Source: an archaeon (lineage in GTDB: Archaea; Asgardarchaeota; Hermodarchaeia; Hermodarchaeales; Hermodarchaeaceae). From it: 7,100 nucleotides of DNA. The stretch spans positions 1 to 7,100 of the forward strand of contig JABXGV010000194.1 of assembly GCA_016550485.1 (NCBI GenBank), given 5' to 3'. Each line of letters opens with the position of its first letter. The first letter of the stretch is position 1. This document shows positions 1 through 6,167 of the stretch, one piece after another. The position numbers and the translations under genes were made by a program. The notes under the pieces were generated by a model. The model was given only the letters and a program-made list of their open reading frames with translations. It was not told the DNA's origin and searched no databases.

Positions 1-488
1 AGCTTGGAAATTCAAGCGCAAACCCCCAAGGTGCGATTTTCTATAATGTGGGGATTTTCATCACTGGGGTTTGTCTGTTCTTCTTCTATGTTGGCTTCTA
101 CTCCTGGTACACCCAGGACAAACCGAGTAGGTTGCTGATAGTTGCCTTATTAGTGAGTTGTTTCAATGCCACGACGCTATCCCTAGTAGGCGTATTCTCT
201 GAGGACGTCTATGCCCTGCACGTTATCACGAGCATGCTATTCTTCACCTCCCTTCTCCCAACACTGGCTTTGTTAGGCGGGTTCCTGTTCTCTCAGCTTG
301 CTTTTGAAAGAGTCATAGGTGTGTGTGGGTTTCTGGTTACAGCCATTGATGTGTTCTTTATCGTCAAGGTGCTCACCATTGGAACCAGCACCGGATCAAT
401 CGTCGAATGGGTAGCTGTCGCCGCCTTCATAAGCTGGACCCTATTAGTCACAGGGAATACGCTGCGAAGAGCACTCGCCACTTCCTAG
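1..488 (+). CDS. DUF998-like multi-pass membrane protein, 5' end outside window
   Basis: The frame is open from the left edge (first full codon at 3) to TAG at 486-488, giving 161 visible residues. A GTG at 48 is available, but the codons before it (LGNSSANPQGAIFYN) match residues 55-69 of the next gene's product (LGVSSSNPHGAVFYS), so the true start lies upstream and about 55 residues are missing. About 12 of the first 20 aligned residues are identical. The rest keeps the same plan: hydrophobic helices, a short charged loop (TQDKPSR), a conserved His in ALHVI, and a last helix beginning VEW. The motif LGxSSxNPxGAxFY and the helix pattern fit the DUF998 family of integral membrane proteins, whose function is not established. 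No signal sequence can be judged because the N-terminus is missing. It is followed by a tandem paralogue in the same direction 192 bases later. I am sure of the frame and the paralogy, and fairly sure of the family. Confidence 0.85.
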   Translation, partial: LGNSSANPQGAIFYNVGIFITGVCLFFFYVGFYSWYTQDKPSRLLIVALLVSCFNATTLSLVGVFSEDVYALHVITSMLFFTSLLPTLALLGGFLFSQLAFERVIGVCGFLVTAIDVFFIVKVLTIGTSTGSIVEWVAVAAFISWTLLVTGNTLRRALATS

Positions 489-670
489 TCAATAAGAGAG
501 ATTGGCCCTCAACAAACAATTCTGAAACCCTACTAGCTTTGGACTTGTGATAAATCAACATGAACGAGAGGTTAATTCACATCTGGTTTCTGAATTGTAT
601 GGCAAAAGGTTTTGTATTCAGCATTGATTCTATGCCTGTCATCATGGAGGTAAATCACGAAGCACTATTC

Positions 671-675
671 GGTGA
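671..675 (+). promoter_or_regulatory. Shine-Dalgarno GGTGA deciding the DUF998 start
   Basis: GGTGA matches part of the archaeal anti-Shine-Dalgarno complement GGAGGTGAT and ends 5 bases before ATG 681. It overlaps the alternative GTG at 672, so it supports the ATG start rather than the GTG. Confidence 0.6.
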
Positions 676-680
676 AAAGG

Positions 681-1325
681 ATGTCATACAGACCTGAGAA
701 ACTGGCTTCCTTGGGAGGGTCAACTGTAGTTATTTGTGGTATAGTGGGTGTGCTACTCTATTGTGTCTTTACATTCATGTCCTGCCTGTGTTTTCCGATA
801 CCCTTTAGTCCCTTTGAGCATGTCCTTAGCGAGCTGGGAGTATCTAGCTCAAACCCTCACGGCGCAGTGTTTTACAGCATTGGTGTATTCGTGCTGGGCT
901 GTTCACTTCTTCCCTTCTTTCTAGGTGTGTATACCTGGTTTACCAAAAGGGAGAGGAAAAGGAGATGGGTCTTGGCTTTTGCTGCTGGTGTTTTCACTGC
1001 CATATCATTATTGATGACTGGTATTTTCCCTGGGGATTTCCTTTTCCTTCACTTCATCTGGGCTGTGCTATTCTTTATCTCCGTTGCCCTCACCATTATC
1101 TTGGTAAATACTTCTCTTTTCCATCAGCCGAGAATCGACAGGAGAATTATTCTTTTCGGATATCTGGTAGTCGCATTCGATCTTTTCTTCCTACTCCAGG
1201 TTCTTTACGGCGGTACAGTAATTGTGGTTTTCACCGAATGGATAACGGTCTTTGCATTTCTTGGTTGGGTGGTACTGGTCGCCGGTATTGTGCTTCGTGA
1301 ATCTTTAATGGTGCAGCGGAACTAG
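681..1325 (+). CDS. DUF998-like six-helix membrane protein, paralogue of the upstream gene
   Basis: The product is 214 residues from ATG 681. I prefer this start because GGTGA at 671-675 sits 5 bases before it. A GTG at 672 in the same frame would add MKR but has no Shine-Dalgarno, and the frame is closed by TAA at 651-653. Six hydrophobic segments are visible at about residues 15-35, 62-85, 96-115, 120-143, 154-175 and 178-204, so it should be an integral membrane protein. Family-like motifs are HVLSELG and NPHGAVFYSIG after helix 1, a His in FLFLHF at the start of helix 4, and TEW at the start of helix 6. The basic loop KRERKRR between helices 2 and 3 is probably cytoplasmic. It is a tandem duplicate of the gene before it. 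The stop lies only 21 bases from the stop of the opposing LRR gene. No enzymatic motif is visible, and the substrate or role is unknown. Confidence 0.88.
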   Translation: MSYRPEKLASLGGSTVVICGIVGVLLYCVFTFMSCLCFPIPFSPFEHVLSELGVSSSNPHGAVFYSIGVFVLGCSLLPFFLGVYTWFTKRERKRRWVLAFAAGVFTAISLLMTGIFPGDFLFLHFIWAVLFFISVALTIILVNTSLFHQPRIDRRIILFGYLVVAFDLFFLLQVLYGGTVIVVFTEWITVFAFLGWVVLVAGIVLRESLMVQRN

Positions 1326-1346
1326 CCATGGTGGTTCTTGGCGGTG

Positions 1347-2513
1347 TCAGACTTGAATCCCGAAGCGTCTTAGTGCCTCTTTTCCTTCCTTGGTAACATA
1401 GTATTTGGCTTGGGTTCCCTGTCCTTCCCGTATAAGCCAGCCCATCTTGATGCAGTGTTCAGCGAAGCCTTCAGCGAGTCTCCTAGCATCAACTTGCTCC
1501 AAGGTGACCTTGCTGGTTGGGGGTGCTTCGCCGCTCCATCGTATCTGCTTTAACCGTGGGAGGAAGGACTTGGGTGGCTGCTTCCACATCGCTTCTTTCA
1601 GTTTCCCATCGGCAAGCAGTAGGACCCTAGCATCGACGTTCAGGGTGAAGGTCTGTTGTCCCTGAAGGAGGGGCGAGATTTCTAGCTCCTCAAGGGGGTT
1701 TTCTGAAAGGTTGAGGTACTTGAGCCGGTGGCAATAACGGAGTGGGGTTAAATCGATGAAGGGGAGTCGGTTGCCAGCTAGGGAAAGGGAGAGAAGGTTA
1801 CGGCAGTGCCTGAGGGGTGATATCTGGATTCTGGTAAGCGCGTTCCGACTCAGGTCCAGCTCCTCGATGCTGGTGAGGTGGAAGAGGGGCGAGAGGTTTA
1901 TCCTTGTCAACTGGTTTTCTGACAGGTTGAGGAATTTGAGTTTGCGGCAGAAGGATATGGGCATCAAATCGATATCCTTGAGCAGGTTCCCAGCGAGGTC
2001 GATTTCCCGGAGATTGGCACTCAGGTGGAGGGGCGTGAGATCAAGCTGTTCTAGCTGGTTGCCTTCCAAGGATAGCTCAAGGAGTTGAGCCGCGCCCTTC
2101 AGGAACGATAGGTCAACCTGGGTCAACTCGTTGCGTTCAAGGTCAAGTATCTGGAGTTTCTGACACTGCTCGAGCCCACGGACATTCAGTGATTCCAGCT
2201 TATTCTCATGTAGCACGAGCCTTTGGAGATCCTTGCAGGAAGCCAGCGGCGACAGGTCAAGACGGACGAGGTTGTTCTCAGCGAGGTTAAGCTCCTGAAA
2301 ATTCATACAATGCTGGAGCGGCTTGAGGTCTAGTTGGGTGATGTGATTATCATAGAGGTTCAGGACCTCGAGAAAGGGGAGGTGCTGTAACGGCGACAGG
2401 TCTACTGATGTAATTTCCCGCTCAGCGAGATCAACATTGACTGCTGTGACCGAAATACTGGCGTTCTGTTCAACGCCGCCAACAACCATGTAACGAAGGG
2501 AAACAGTTTCCAA
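1347..2513 (-). CDS. Leucine-rich-repeat protein with winged-helix-like C-terminus
   Basis: The product is 388 residues from a TTG start at 2513. An AGGAG Shine-Dalgarno supports TTG, whereas the in-frame ATG at 2489 (Met9) has none. After a short N-terminal stretch comes a degenerate repeat (residues 25-48), then ten LRR units (49-288) of exactly 24 residues each. The consensus is xxLxLxxNxLxxLDLSPLxxCxxL, with the motif Asn at 56, 80, 104 and every 24 residues to 272. A Pro column (SPL/TPL) and a partial Cys column (69, 93, 117, 189, 237, 261) are visible. LRRs form a curved protein-binding surface. Residues about 339-388 end in GWLIREG...YYVTKEGKEALRRFGI, which resembles recognition helix, wing and final helix of a winged-helix domain. 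There is no signal peptide or TM segment, so it is probably cytoplasmic. It lies downstream of the surface-protein gene but behind a probable terminator. The LRR call is firm, the winged-helix call is tentative and the binding partner is unknown. Confidence 0.93.
   Translation of the reverse strand: METVSLRYMVVGGVEQNASISVTAVNVDLAEREITSVDLSPLQHLPFLEVLNLYDNHITQLDLKPLQHCMNFQELNLAENNLVRLDLSPLASCKDLQRLVLHENKLESLNVRGLEQCQKLQILDLERNELTQVDLSFLKGAAQLLELSLEGNQLEQLDLTPLHLSANLREIDLAGNLLKDIDLMPISFCRKLKFLNLSENQLTRINLSPLFHLTSIEELDLSRNALTRIQISPLRHCRNLLSLSLAGNRLPFIDLTPLRYCHRLKYLNLSENPLEELEISPLLQGQQTFTLNVDARVLLLADGKLKEAMWKQPPKSFLPRLKQIRWSGEAPPTSKVTLEQVDARRLAEGFAEHCIKMGWLIREGQGTQAKYYVTKEGKEALRRFGIQV
1650..2369 (-). 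repeat. Ten 72-bp units encoding 24-residue LRRs
   Basis: These bases encode residues 49-288 of the LRR protein: ten units of exactly 72 bases with no insertions or deletions between them. The repeats are conserved in protein pattern but diverged in DNA, so this is an old coding repeat rather than a recent DNA amplification. A further degenerate unit (residues 25-48) precedes it at 2370-2441. Confidence 0.85.
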
Positions 2514-2521
2514 GTATTAAT

Positions 2522-2526
2522 CTCCT
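2522..2526 (-). promoter_or_regulatory. Shine-Dalgarno AGGAG supporting a TTG start
   Basis: On the minus strand AGGAG is followed by 8 bases (ATTAATAC) and then TTG at 2513-2511. The alternative ATG at 2489 is preceded by a pyrimidine-rich stretch with no such motif. This decides the start in favour of TTG. Confidence 0.6.
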
Positions 2527-2595
2527 GAAGACCTCTACGATACTCAACAGAGCGAAGGGAAAAAAATGTAACTCTTTCACCGAGTCGAAAAACCT

Positions 2596-2640
2596 GGAAG
2601 AAAAAAGAGGAGGAGAGCTAGGAAGCAGTGCCTCCTAGCT
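2596..2640 (-). terminator. Hairpin plus T-tract after the surface-protein gene
   Basis: AGCTAGGA (2616-2623) and TCCTAGCT (2633-2640) are perfect inverted repeats of 8 bases. The stem can gain two more G-C pairs after one mismatch around a 3-base loop. On the minus strand the hairpin begins 17 bases after the stop of the surface-protein gene and is followed 9 bases later by TTTTTTCTT. A second minus-strand T-run (seven T) lies at 2560-2566. U-rich tracts are the main termination signal in archaea; the hairpin may help or protect the 3' end. The arrangement suggests that the LRR gene downstream is mostly transcribed separately, although I cannot see a convincing TATA box for it. Confidence 0.55.
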
Positions 2641-2657
2641 GTGAAGGTTGATTGGTG

Positions 2658-5159
2658 TTAGCTCTTGCGTCGACGAATGAGGAATAGGATGAGAGCGATG
2701 ACCGCCATGAGGCCAAAGCCGAAGACGAATCCGATGATTAGATCCAGGCTTATCGGGGGAATGACCGGTTGGCTTGGCTCTTGGACGGTGTAGCGGCAAG
2801 TCGAGCTGGTTGCACCCATGTATTTGCTGTTCCCATTCCAGTAAGTATAGAAGGAATAGGTACCGTTGATGTTATTGAGACCCGTGGAAGCACTGAATCC
2901 ACCTGAAGAGTTGGTGGTGGTGCCAATCTCGTAGGTTACACCGTCGGGTTTGGTGATGTGGATGTAGACCGTTTCATTGACCACAGCTGGGCTGATGAGA
3001 CCAGAGAAGTAGACCACTTCGTTCAGGTTTACGGTAGTTGGGGTGACCGCGCAGGTGATGCTTGAACTGCCGACGAGTCGTATTTCAAACCAGAGATGAC
3101 CAATGACCAAGTTATCTATAGTACTAGAAAGGTGAATCGATACTCTTTCTGTGGGCTTTGTCGAATCAGGTATATTGATTTGAATTTCTAATTCTTTCGA
3201 TTCACCCGAGCCAAGATAGAAGTTGTTTGGCGTAATGGATACCTGCCATCCTGGTGGAAGAGTCCGATCCCCGGGAGGTGGTGGACCGACTGCGACTCTG
3301 ACGATTCCACCTGCTGGTTGATTGTTAGTAATCCAGACTTTCCGTGTGATGGTGGCCGGGGCTCCTGCTAAGGCTGTGACGATATTTAGGTTACGGTAGC
3401 AAACATTGTCATAGAGGTTGATGTCTGTGGCACATTTGGCTTGCACACCGATGCATTGATGGATGGGTGCTGTAGAGGGTATGGACCAGTCTACGTAGAT
3501 ATCGACCTGAGCACCCGGAGCCAGGGAGGCAATGATGTAGCTGTCGATATAGAACCAGGCCGTAGGGTTCGGGTCAGTAGAGAGGGGAATCCACTGTGCG
3601 AAGCCAAGGCTCATGTTATGGTAATAGAAGGAAACATTGATGTTATTAGCCGTGGTGGTGCCCAAGTTCTTCACGCGGGCATATACATGGTTAACGCCAG
3701 GACGTTCAGGTGAATCATGGTCACTGGGGTTGTAGCCGTTGCTGGGGGCATCCACCCAGATTTCTGCACCGGGTTCCCAGGTCCATCGGATGGATCCTGG
3801 GGTGGGTGGAGGATAGTGCTTGGGTCTGCTTGGAGAGACTCGGATATCGACGAAGTCACCATAGAAGAGTTCACCCCAGGTTTGGACCGCGTATTCGGTG
3901 AACCAGACGTGGTCATTGTCGGAGATGGTCGTGTAGAGGGGGAGGCAGTTGGGTGTGGGGAGTAAGTATTCGTAGGTGAAACCCATGGGCAGTGGGTCGA
4001 TGGCACACATCTTGTTGTCTCCGGGGCAGGTGAACCAAGCGTAGCCACCGTTGTCAGCCGCAATCCCTATTGGTAGCGAGGGCGCTGTGGGGACGGCATA
4101 GACATGCAGTGGGTCCCCCAGAATAGTGGGAGTTGTGTTGAACACTGTGGCGCGAATTGGTGTGAGTCGGATGGGGATGTCATAGTCTACTGGTTCAAGA
4201 TAGTTGACATTGTACGTTATGTAGTCATCAAATTCTAAGCTTGCGTCCCAGAAGTCCTTGTATTGGCTGCCGGTCAGTTGTTCACAGACATTGTCAAGAC
4301 CCGGCTGGGTCACCCACACGTTTTGGCTTGGATCAAGGTTAACATCGTGGCTCTGTCCACCTGCCATGAGAGGGTAGACTCTAACACCGCTCAAAATTGG
4401 TGGTATACCGCATTGGAATTCGTATAGGACATCGTTCATTGAGTCCGTCATGTAATAGTGTGTGGTATTGTGAGCAATTTTGGCTAAGGAGCCTACACCA
4501 GGGGCAGGGCCGCCAACTGGAAATATGGTGTAGATTGCCAGACCCATGGTGAAGGGGTTGAGGATGCCAAATCTTGTGCTGTTGAGGAAAGTGAACACCA
4601 CTTCTGTATTCGACACTCGCTCGATGTCACCTGGTATACCCCAAGCGCTGACATTCCAATCCAAGAGCACATTGGTGACGTAGTTAAGGGCGCTGACTTG
4701 TCCACTAGCGGGATCTGTGAACCAGATTGTAAGGTTCACGTCGTCAACATACAGGCAAAGGGGATTCCGGGGACCGAAGTAATTCGGGAGCTGGTATTCT
4801 CTGAACATTGACATAGTCTGTGTGAGAGATGTGGCTGGCGTGAGACGGTATAGTTTATCGAGTGCATAGTCGGTGGACCAGATGTATCCTGAGCTGTAAC
4901 TGGAGTTGTCGATGTCGACGAGGAGGCGTTTGATAACATGAGTGGAAACTGCAGGTGAGGGGAGAAGGTACTCTCGTAATAGCATTACTGGTGCGGGTGT
5001 ACCCGGAACCATAGCTGTTGATTGCGATGATATCTCTGCAGCACGAGTTGTAGACCTTGTTCCTTCTTGAGGAAGGAGTAGTGGAGATGTTGGTAAGAGG
5101 CTGAAGGAAACAAAGAGTAATATTGCGAAGGAAGGTATTATTATCTTGTTTAGCTTTAT
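2658..5159 (-). CDS. Secreted, membrane-anchored Vgb-like beta-propeller/CARDB surface protein
   Basis: The first canonical start is ATG 5012 (784 residues), but the frame stays open upstream to TAA 5174-5172 and encodes KLNKIIIPSFAILLFVSFSLL, a clear signal peptide. I place the start at ATA 5159 (833 residues), 6 bases after AGGAGGG. Counting from Met at 5012, residues about 10-390 form a seven-bladed propeller of virginiamycin-B-lyase/streptogramin-lyase type. Blade motifs are IWSTD (44-48), IWFTD (96-100), VVFTF (138-142), YYMTD (186-190), VWVTQ (232-236), AWFTC (325-329) and VWFTE (369-373), with EYLLP-type links between blades. Residues 412-545 look like a CARDB domain (VYARVKNLGTTTANNINVSF), 556-646 a NEW3-like beta-sandwich and 652-743 an Ig-like domain. 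A Pro-rich linker, a TM helix (about 755-778) and the tail RRRKS follow, so the bulk should face outside the cell. The fold alone does not show lyase activity; ligand binding or cell-surface interaction is as likely. It is transcribed divergently from the toroid gene. Confidence 0.92.
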   Translation of the reverse strand: MKLNKIIIPSFAILLFVSFSLLPTSPLLLPQEGTRSTTRAAEISSQSTAMVPGTPAPVMLLREYLLPSPAVSTHVIKRLLVDIDNSSYSSGYIWSTDYALDKLYRLTPATSLTQTMSMFREYQLPNYFGPRNPLCLYVDDVNLTIWFTDPASGQVSALNYVTNVLLDWNVSAWGIPGDIERVSNTEVVFTFLNSTRFGILNPFTMGLAIYTIFPVGGPAPGVGSLAKIAHNTTHYYMTDSMNDVLYEFQCGIPPILSGVRVYPLMAGGQSHDVNLDPSQNVWVTQPGLDNVCEQLTGSQYKDFWDASLEFDDYITYNVNYLEPVDYDIPIRLTPIRATVFNTTPTILGDPLHVYAVPTAPSLPIGIAADNGGYAWFTCPGDNKMCAIDPLPMGFTYEYLLPTPNCLPLYTTISDNDHVWFTEYAVQTWGELFYGDFVDIRVSPSRPKHYPPPTPGSIRWTWEPGAEIWVDAPSNGYNPSDHDSPERPGVNHVYARVKNLGTTTANNINVSFYYHNMSLGFAQWIPLSTDPNPTAWFYIDSYIIASLAPGAQVDIYVDWSIPSTAPIHQCIGVQAKCATDINLYDNVCYRNLNIVTALAGAPATITRKVWITNNQPAGGIVRVAVGPPPPGDRTLPPGWQVSITPNNFYLGSGESKELEIQINIPDSTKPTERVSIHLSSTIDNLVIGHLWFEIRLVGSSSITCAVTPTTVNLNEVVYFSGLISPAVVNETVYIHITKPDGVTYEIGTTTNSSGGFSASTGLNNINGTYSFYTYWNGNSKYMGATSSTCRYTVQEPSQPVIPPISLDLIIGFVFGFGLMAVIALILFLIRRRKS
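5013..5159 (-). other. Signal-peptide-coding extension lacking a canonical start codon
   Basis: These 49 codons are in frame with the surface protein and free of stops. They encode a basic start (KLNK), a hydrophobic core (IIIPSFAILLFVSFSLL) and a Ser/Thr-rich stretch (TRSTTRAAEISSQSTA) leading into the propeller. No ATG, GTG, TTG or CTG occurs between the TAA at 5174-5172 and ATG 5012. ATA codons at 5162 and 5159 follow the Shine-Dalgarno, and 5159 has the better spacing (6 bases). Either a non-standard AUA start is used or one base of the consensus is wrong (ATG read as ATA). Confidence 0.75.
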
Positions 5160-5165
5160 TATAAG

Positions 5166-5172
5166 CCCTCCT
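5166..5172 (-). promoter_or_regulatory. Strong Shine-Dalgarno AGGAGGG before the signal peptide
   Basis: The minus strand reads AGGAGGG, then CTTATA, then ATA (5159). It is a near-perfect ribosome-binding site, and its position shows that translation should begin at the signal peptide rather than at ATG 5012, about 150 bases further on. Confidence 0.7.
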
Positions 5173-5195
5173 TACACTAGATGTAGATAATGGCG

Positions 5196-5202
5196 ATATA
5201 TA
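5196..5202 (-). promoter_or_regulatory. TATA box for the surface-protein gene
   Basis: The minus strand reads CTATATATCG here. Archaeal TATA boxes are centred about 26 bases before the transcription start, which would place it near 5173, just at the Shine-Dalgarno, giving a very short leader. The element lies in the left arm of the inverted repeat at 5194-5224. Confidence 0.5.
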
Positions 5203-5213
5203 GAGGTTACTGT

Positions 5214-5222
5214 GATATATAT
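5214..5222 (+). promoter_or_regulatory. TATA box for the toroid-protein gene
   Basis: GATATATAT is centred at about 5218. A start of transcription about 26 bases downstream (near 5244) would leave a leader of roughly 20 bases before ATG 5265, containing the Shine-Dalgarno GGTGAT at 5254-5259. Confidence 0.5.
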
Positions 5223-5264
5223 CGGGACGCGGGTTCAGGTTCTACACTAGGAAGGTGATACTGC

Positions 5265-6068
5265 ATGGTGGAGTTCCAGAAGGCAATCTCATTGATTAGA
5301 ACCCAGGGAAGCCAAGTTGACCAAATTCGACTAGCATGCGCTCTGGGTGAAGCCTATGATAAGAGCATCGTAGAGCGGCTGATAGATGACCTACAGTTAC
5401 CGGAAGGAGGATTCCCCTTTCTTAGAAAACAGGGGAACCCATATTCGCTCAATGTCACATGCGCAGTAATGGCGAATATGACAGAACTGGGGCTCAATGA
5501 CACACCAGCATGCCGGAAGCTCGTAGACTTCCTTGCTCGAATTCAATGCCCAGAGGGGTGCTTTGATGAGAACCCAGAACTGGAAGCGTTCAGCCCACCC
5601 TTTTGGGATAGGCCAGGGGACCTTAAAACCCAGTTGTGGCTTACCGGGGCGTTGGCTGATAACCTGACAAGATTGCGTTATGGAGAAAGCTCCACGGTGG
5701 CTCGGGCCGCAGATTTTCTGTTATCGCATCGCAATGAGGATGGCTCCTTCCAAGGGTTTCGGCACACAACCTGGTTAGCTACCGCGGTGTTGGGCCCACG
5801 CCTGAGAATTGGTGACAAGATAATCCGTGATGCAATCAAGGTCATTGGTGGCTTTCACGATTTGGATGGAACAGACCTTACCTGGGTTCTGGATTGCTTA
5901 TTTCATGCAGGGATTCCTAGGGACCATCAGGTTGTAGCAAACCTCCTTGAGAGGCTAGAGGCGCTTCAAAGGCCTAATGGGAGCTGGTTATCCACTGATC
6001 ACCCCGAGGACCTAGTGTGCCAAACGCTGGGAACGCTCATTGTCCTTAGATTGTATAGGCGTTTCTAG
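5265..6068 (+). CDS. Prenyltransferase/squalene-cyclase-repeat (alpha/alpha-toroid) protein
   Basis: The product is 267 residues from ATG 5265, which GGTGAT at 5254-5259 supports with a 5-base gap. Five helix-loop units end in QW-like motifs: LQLPEGGFPF (43-52), IQCPEGCFDEN (93-103), HRNEDGSFQGF (155-165), VIGGFHD (193-199) and LQRPNGSW (234-241). This is the pattern of the terpenoid cyclase/prenyltransferase alpha-alpha toroid superfamily. Full squalene or hopene cyclases have about 600 residues and two such domains; this is a single domain. A DLDGTD stretch (199-204) sits where an acidic motif might lie, but it is not the DxDD motif of type II cyclases. The DxC and His zinc ligands of protein prenyltransferase beta subunits are not evident either. 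There is no signal peptide or TM helix, so it is probably cytoplasmic. It may be a non-catalytic or binding member. It has its own TATA box divergent from the surface protein. The fold call is good; the function is unknown. Confidence 0.88.
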   Translation: MVEFQKAISLIRTQGSQVDQIRLACALGEAYDKSIVERLIDDLQLPEGGFPFLRKQGNPYSLNVTCAVMANMTELGLNDTPACRKLVDFLARIQCPEGCFDENPELEAFSPPFWDRPGDLKTQLWLTGALADNLTRLRYGESSTVARAADFLLSHRNEDGSFQGFRHTTWLATAVLGPRLRIGDKIIRDAIKVIGGFHDLDGTDLTWVLDCLFHAGIPRDHQVVANLLERLEALQRPNGSWLSTDHPEDLVCQTLGTLIVLRLYRRF

Positions 6069-6107
6069 CTCTAACCGCGGTGTTTCTTGAGAAGTAAATG
6101 GGCAAGG

Positions 6108-6115
6108 CTTTTTAA
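6108..6115 (+). promoter_or_regulatory. Possible TATA box for the ferredoxin gene
   Basis: CTTTTTAA, preceded by GGCAAGG, lies about 56 bases before ATG 6168. With the usual spacing, transcription would start near 6137 and leave a leader of about 30 bases. The match is moderate. Confidence 0.35.
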
Positions 6116-6154
6116 GACACAACAGTAGCAATCTAGTGACCCATGTTATTGTAC

Positions 6155-6162
6155 GGGGTGAT
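6155..6162 (+). promoter_or_regulatory. Strong Shine-Dalgarno GGGGTGAT of the ferredoxin gene
   Basis: GGGGTGAT closely matches the archaeal consensus GGAGGTGAT and ends 5 bases before ATG 6168, fixing the start and suggesting high expression. Confidence 0.7.
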
Positions 6163-6167
6163 TCCTA

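Larger units (their letters stand above)
5194..5224. promoter_or_regulatory. Perfect 9-base inverted repeat in the divergent promoter region
   Basis: CGATATATA (5194-5202) and TATATATCG (5216-5224) are perfect inverted repeats separated by 13 bases. Each arm contains the TATA-like element that faces its own gene: the surface protein to the left and the toroid protein to the right. The symmetry may simply reflect two back-to-back TATA boxes, or it may be bound by one dimeric regulator that controls both genes. Confidence 0.5.

Noticed and set aside
48..50. GTG at 48 as the true start of the first gene
   Set aside because: The codons before it align with the inner part of the paralogue, so the gene starts outside the window.
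489..680. tRNA, other RNA gene or clear promoter in the gap between the DUF998 genes
   Set aside because: I found no cloverleaf or convincing TATA box; a CTGAAT/ATTCAG pair (590-595, 616-621) has a 20-base loop and is probably chance.
965..1300. Second plus-strand frame inside the DUF998 gene
   Set aside because: It lies within a membrane-protein frame supported by paralogy and has no convincing start or family features.
1756..2088. Plus-strand open frame across the LRR region
   Set aside because: It is the antisense shadow of the LRR array. Its product is Arg/Ser-rich with no motif, whereas the minus strand gives a regular LRR protein.
1650..2369. 72-bp periodicity as a CRISPR or satellite array
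   Set aside because: The units are diverged in DNA and explained by protein LRRs; there are no identical repeats with unique spacers.
3671..4063. Other open frames inside the surface-protein gene on both strands (also 3441-3713, 3710-3965, 4493-4705, 4736-4939)
   Set aside because: Low-complexity Pro/Thr/Ser-rich or featureless products lying within the well-supported propeller/CARDB frame.
2658..5159. Naming the propeller protein a virginiamycin B lyase or resistance gene
   Set aside because: The WFTD-blade fold is shared by many non-lyases. This protein is membrane-anchored with extra domains, and I could not place the catalytic residues.
5859..5876. DLDGTD as a squalene-cyclase DxDD active site
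   Set aside because: The motif does not fit DxDD, and the protein is half the length of such cyclases.
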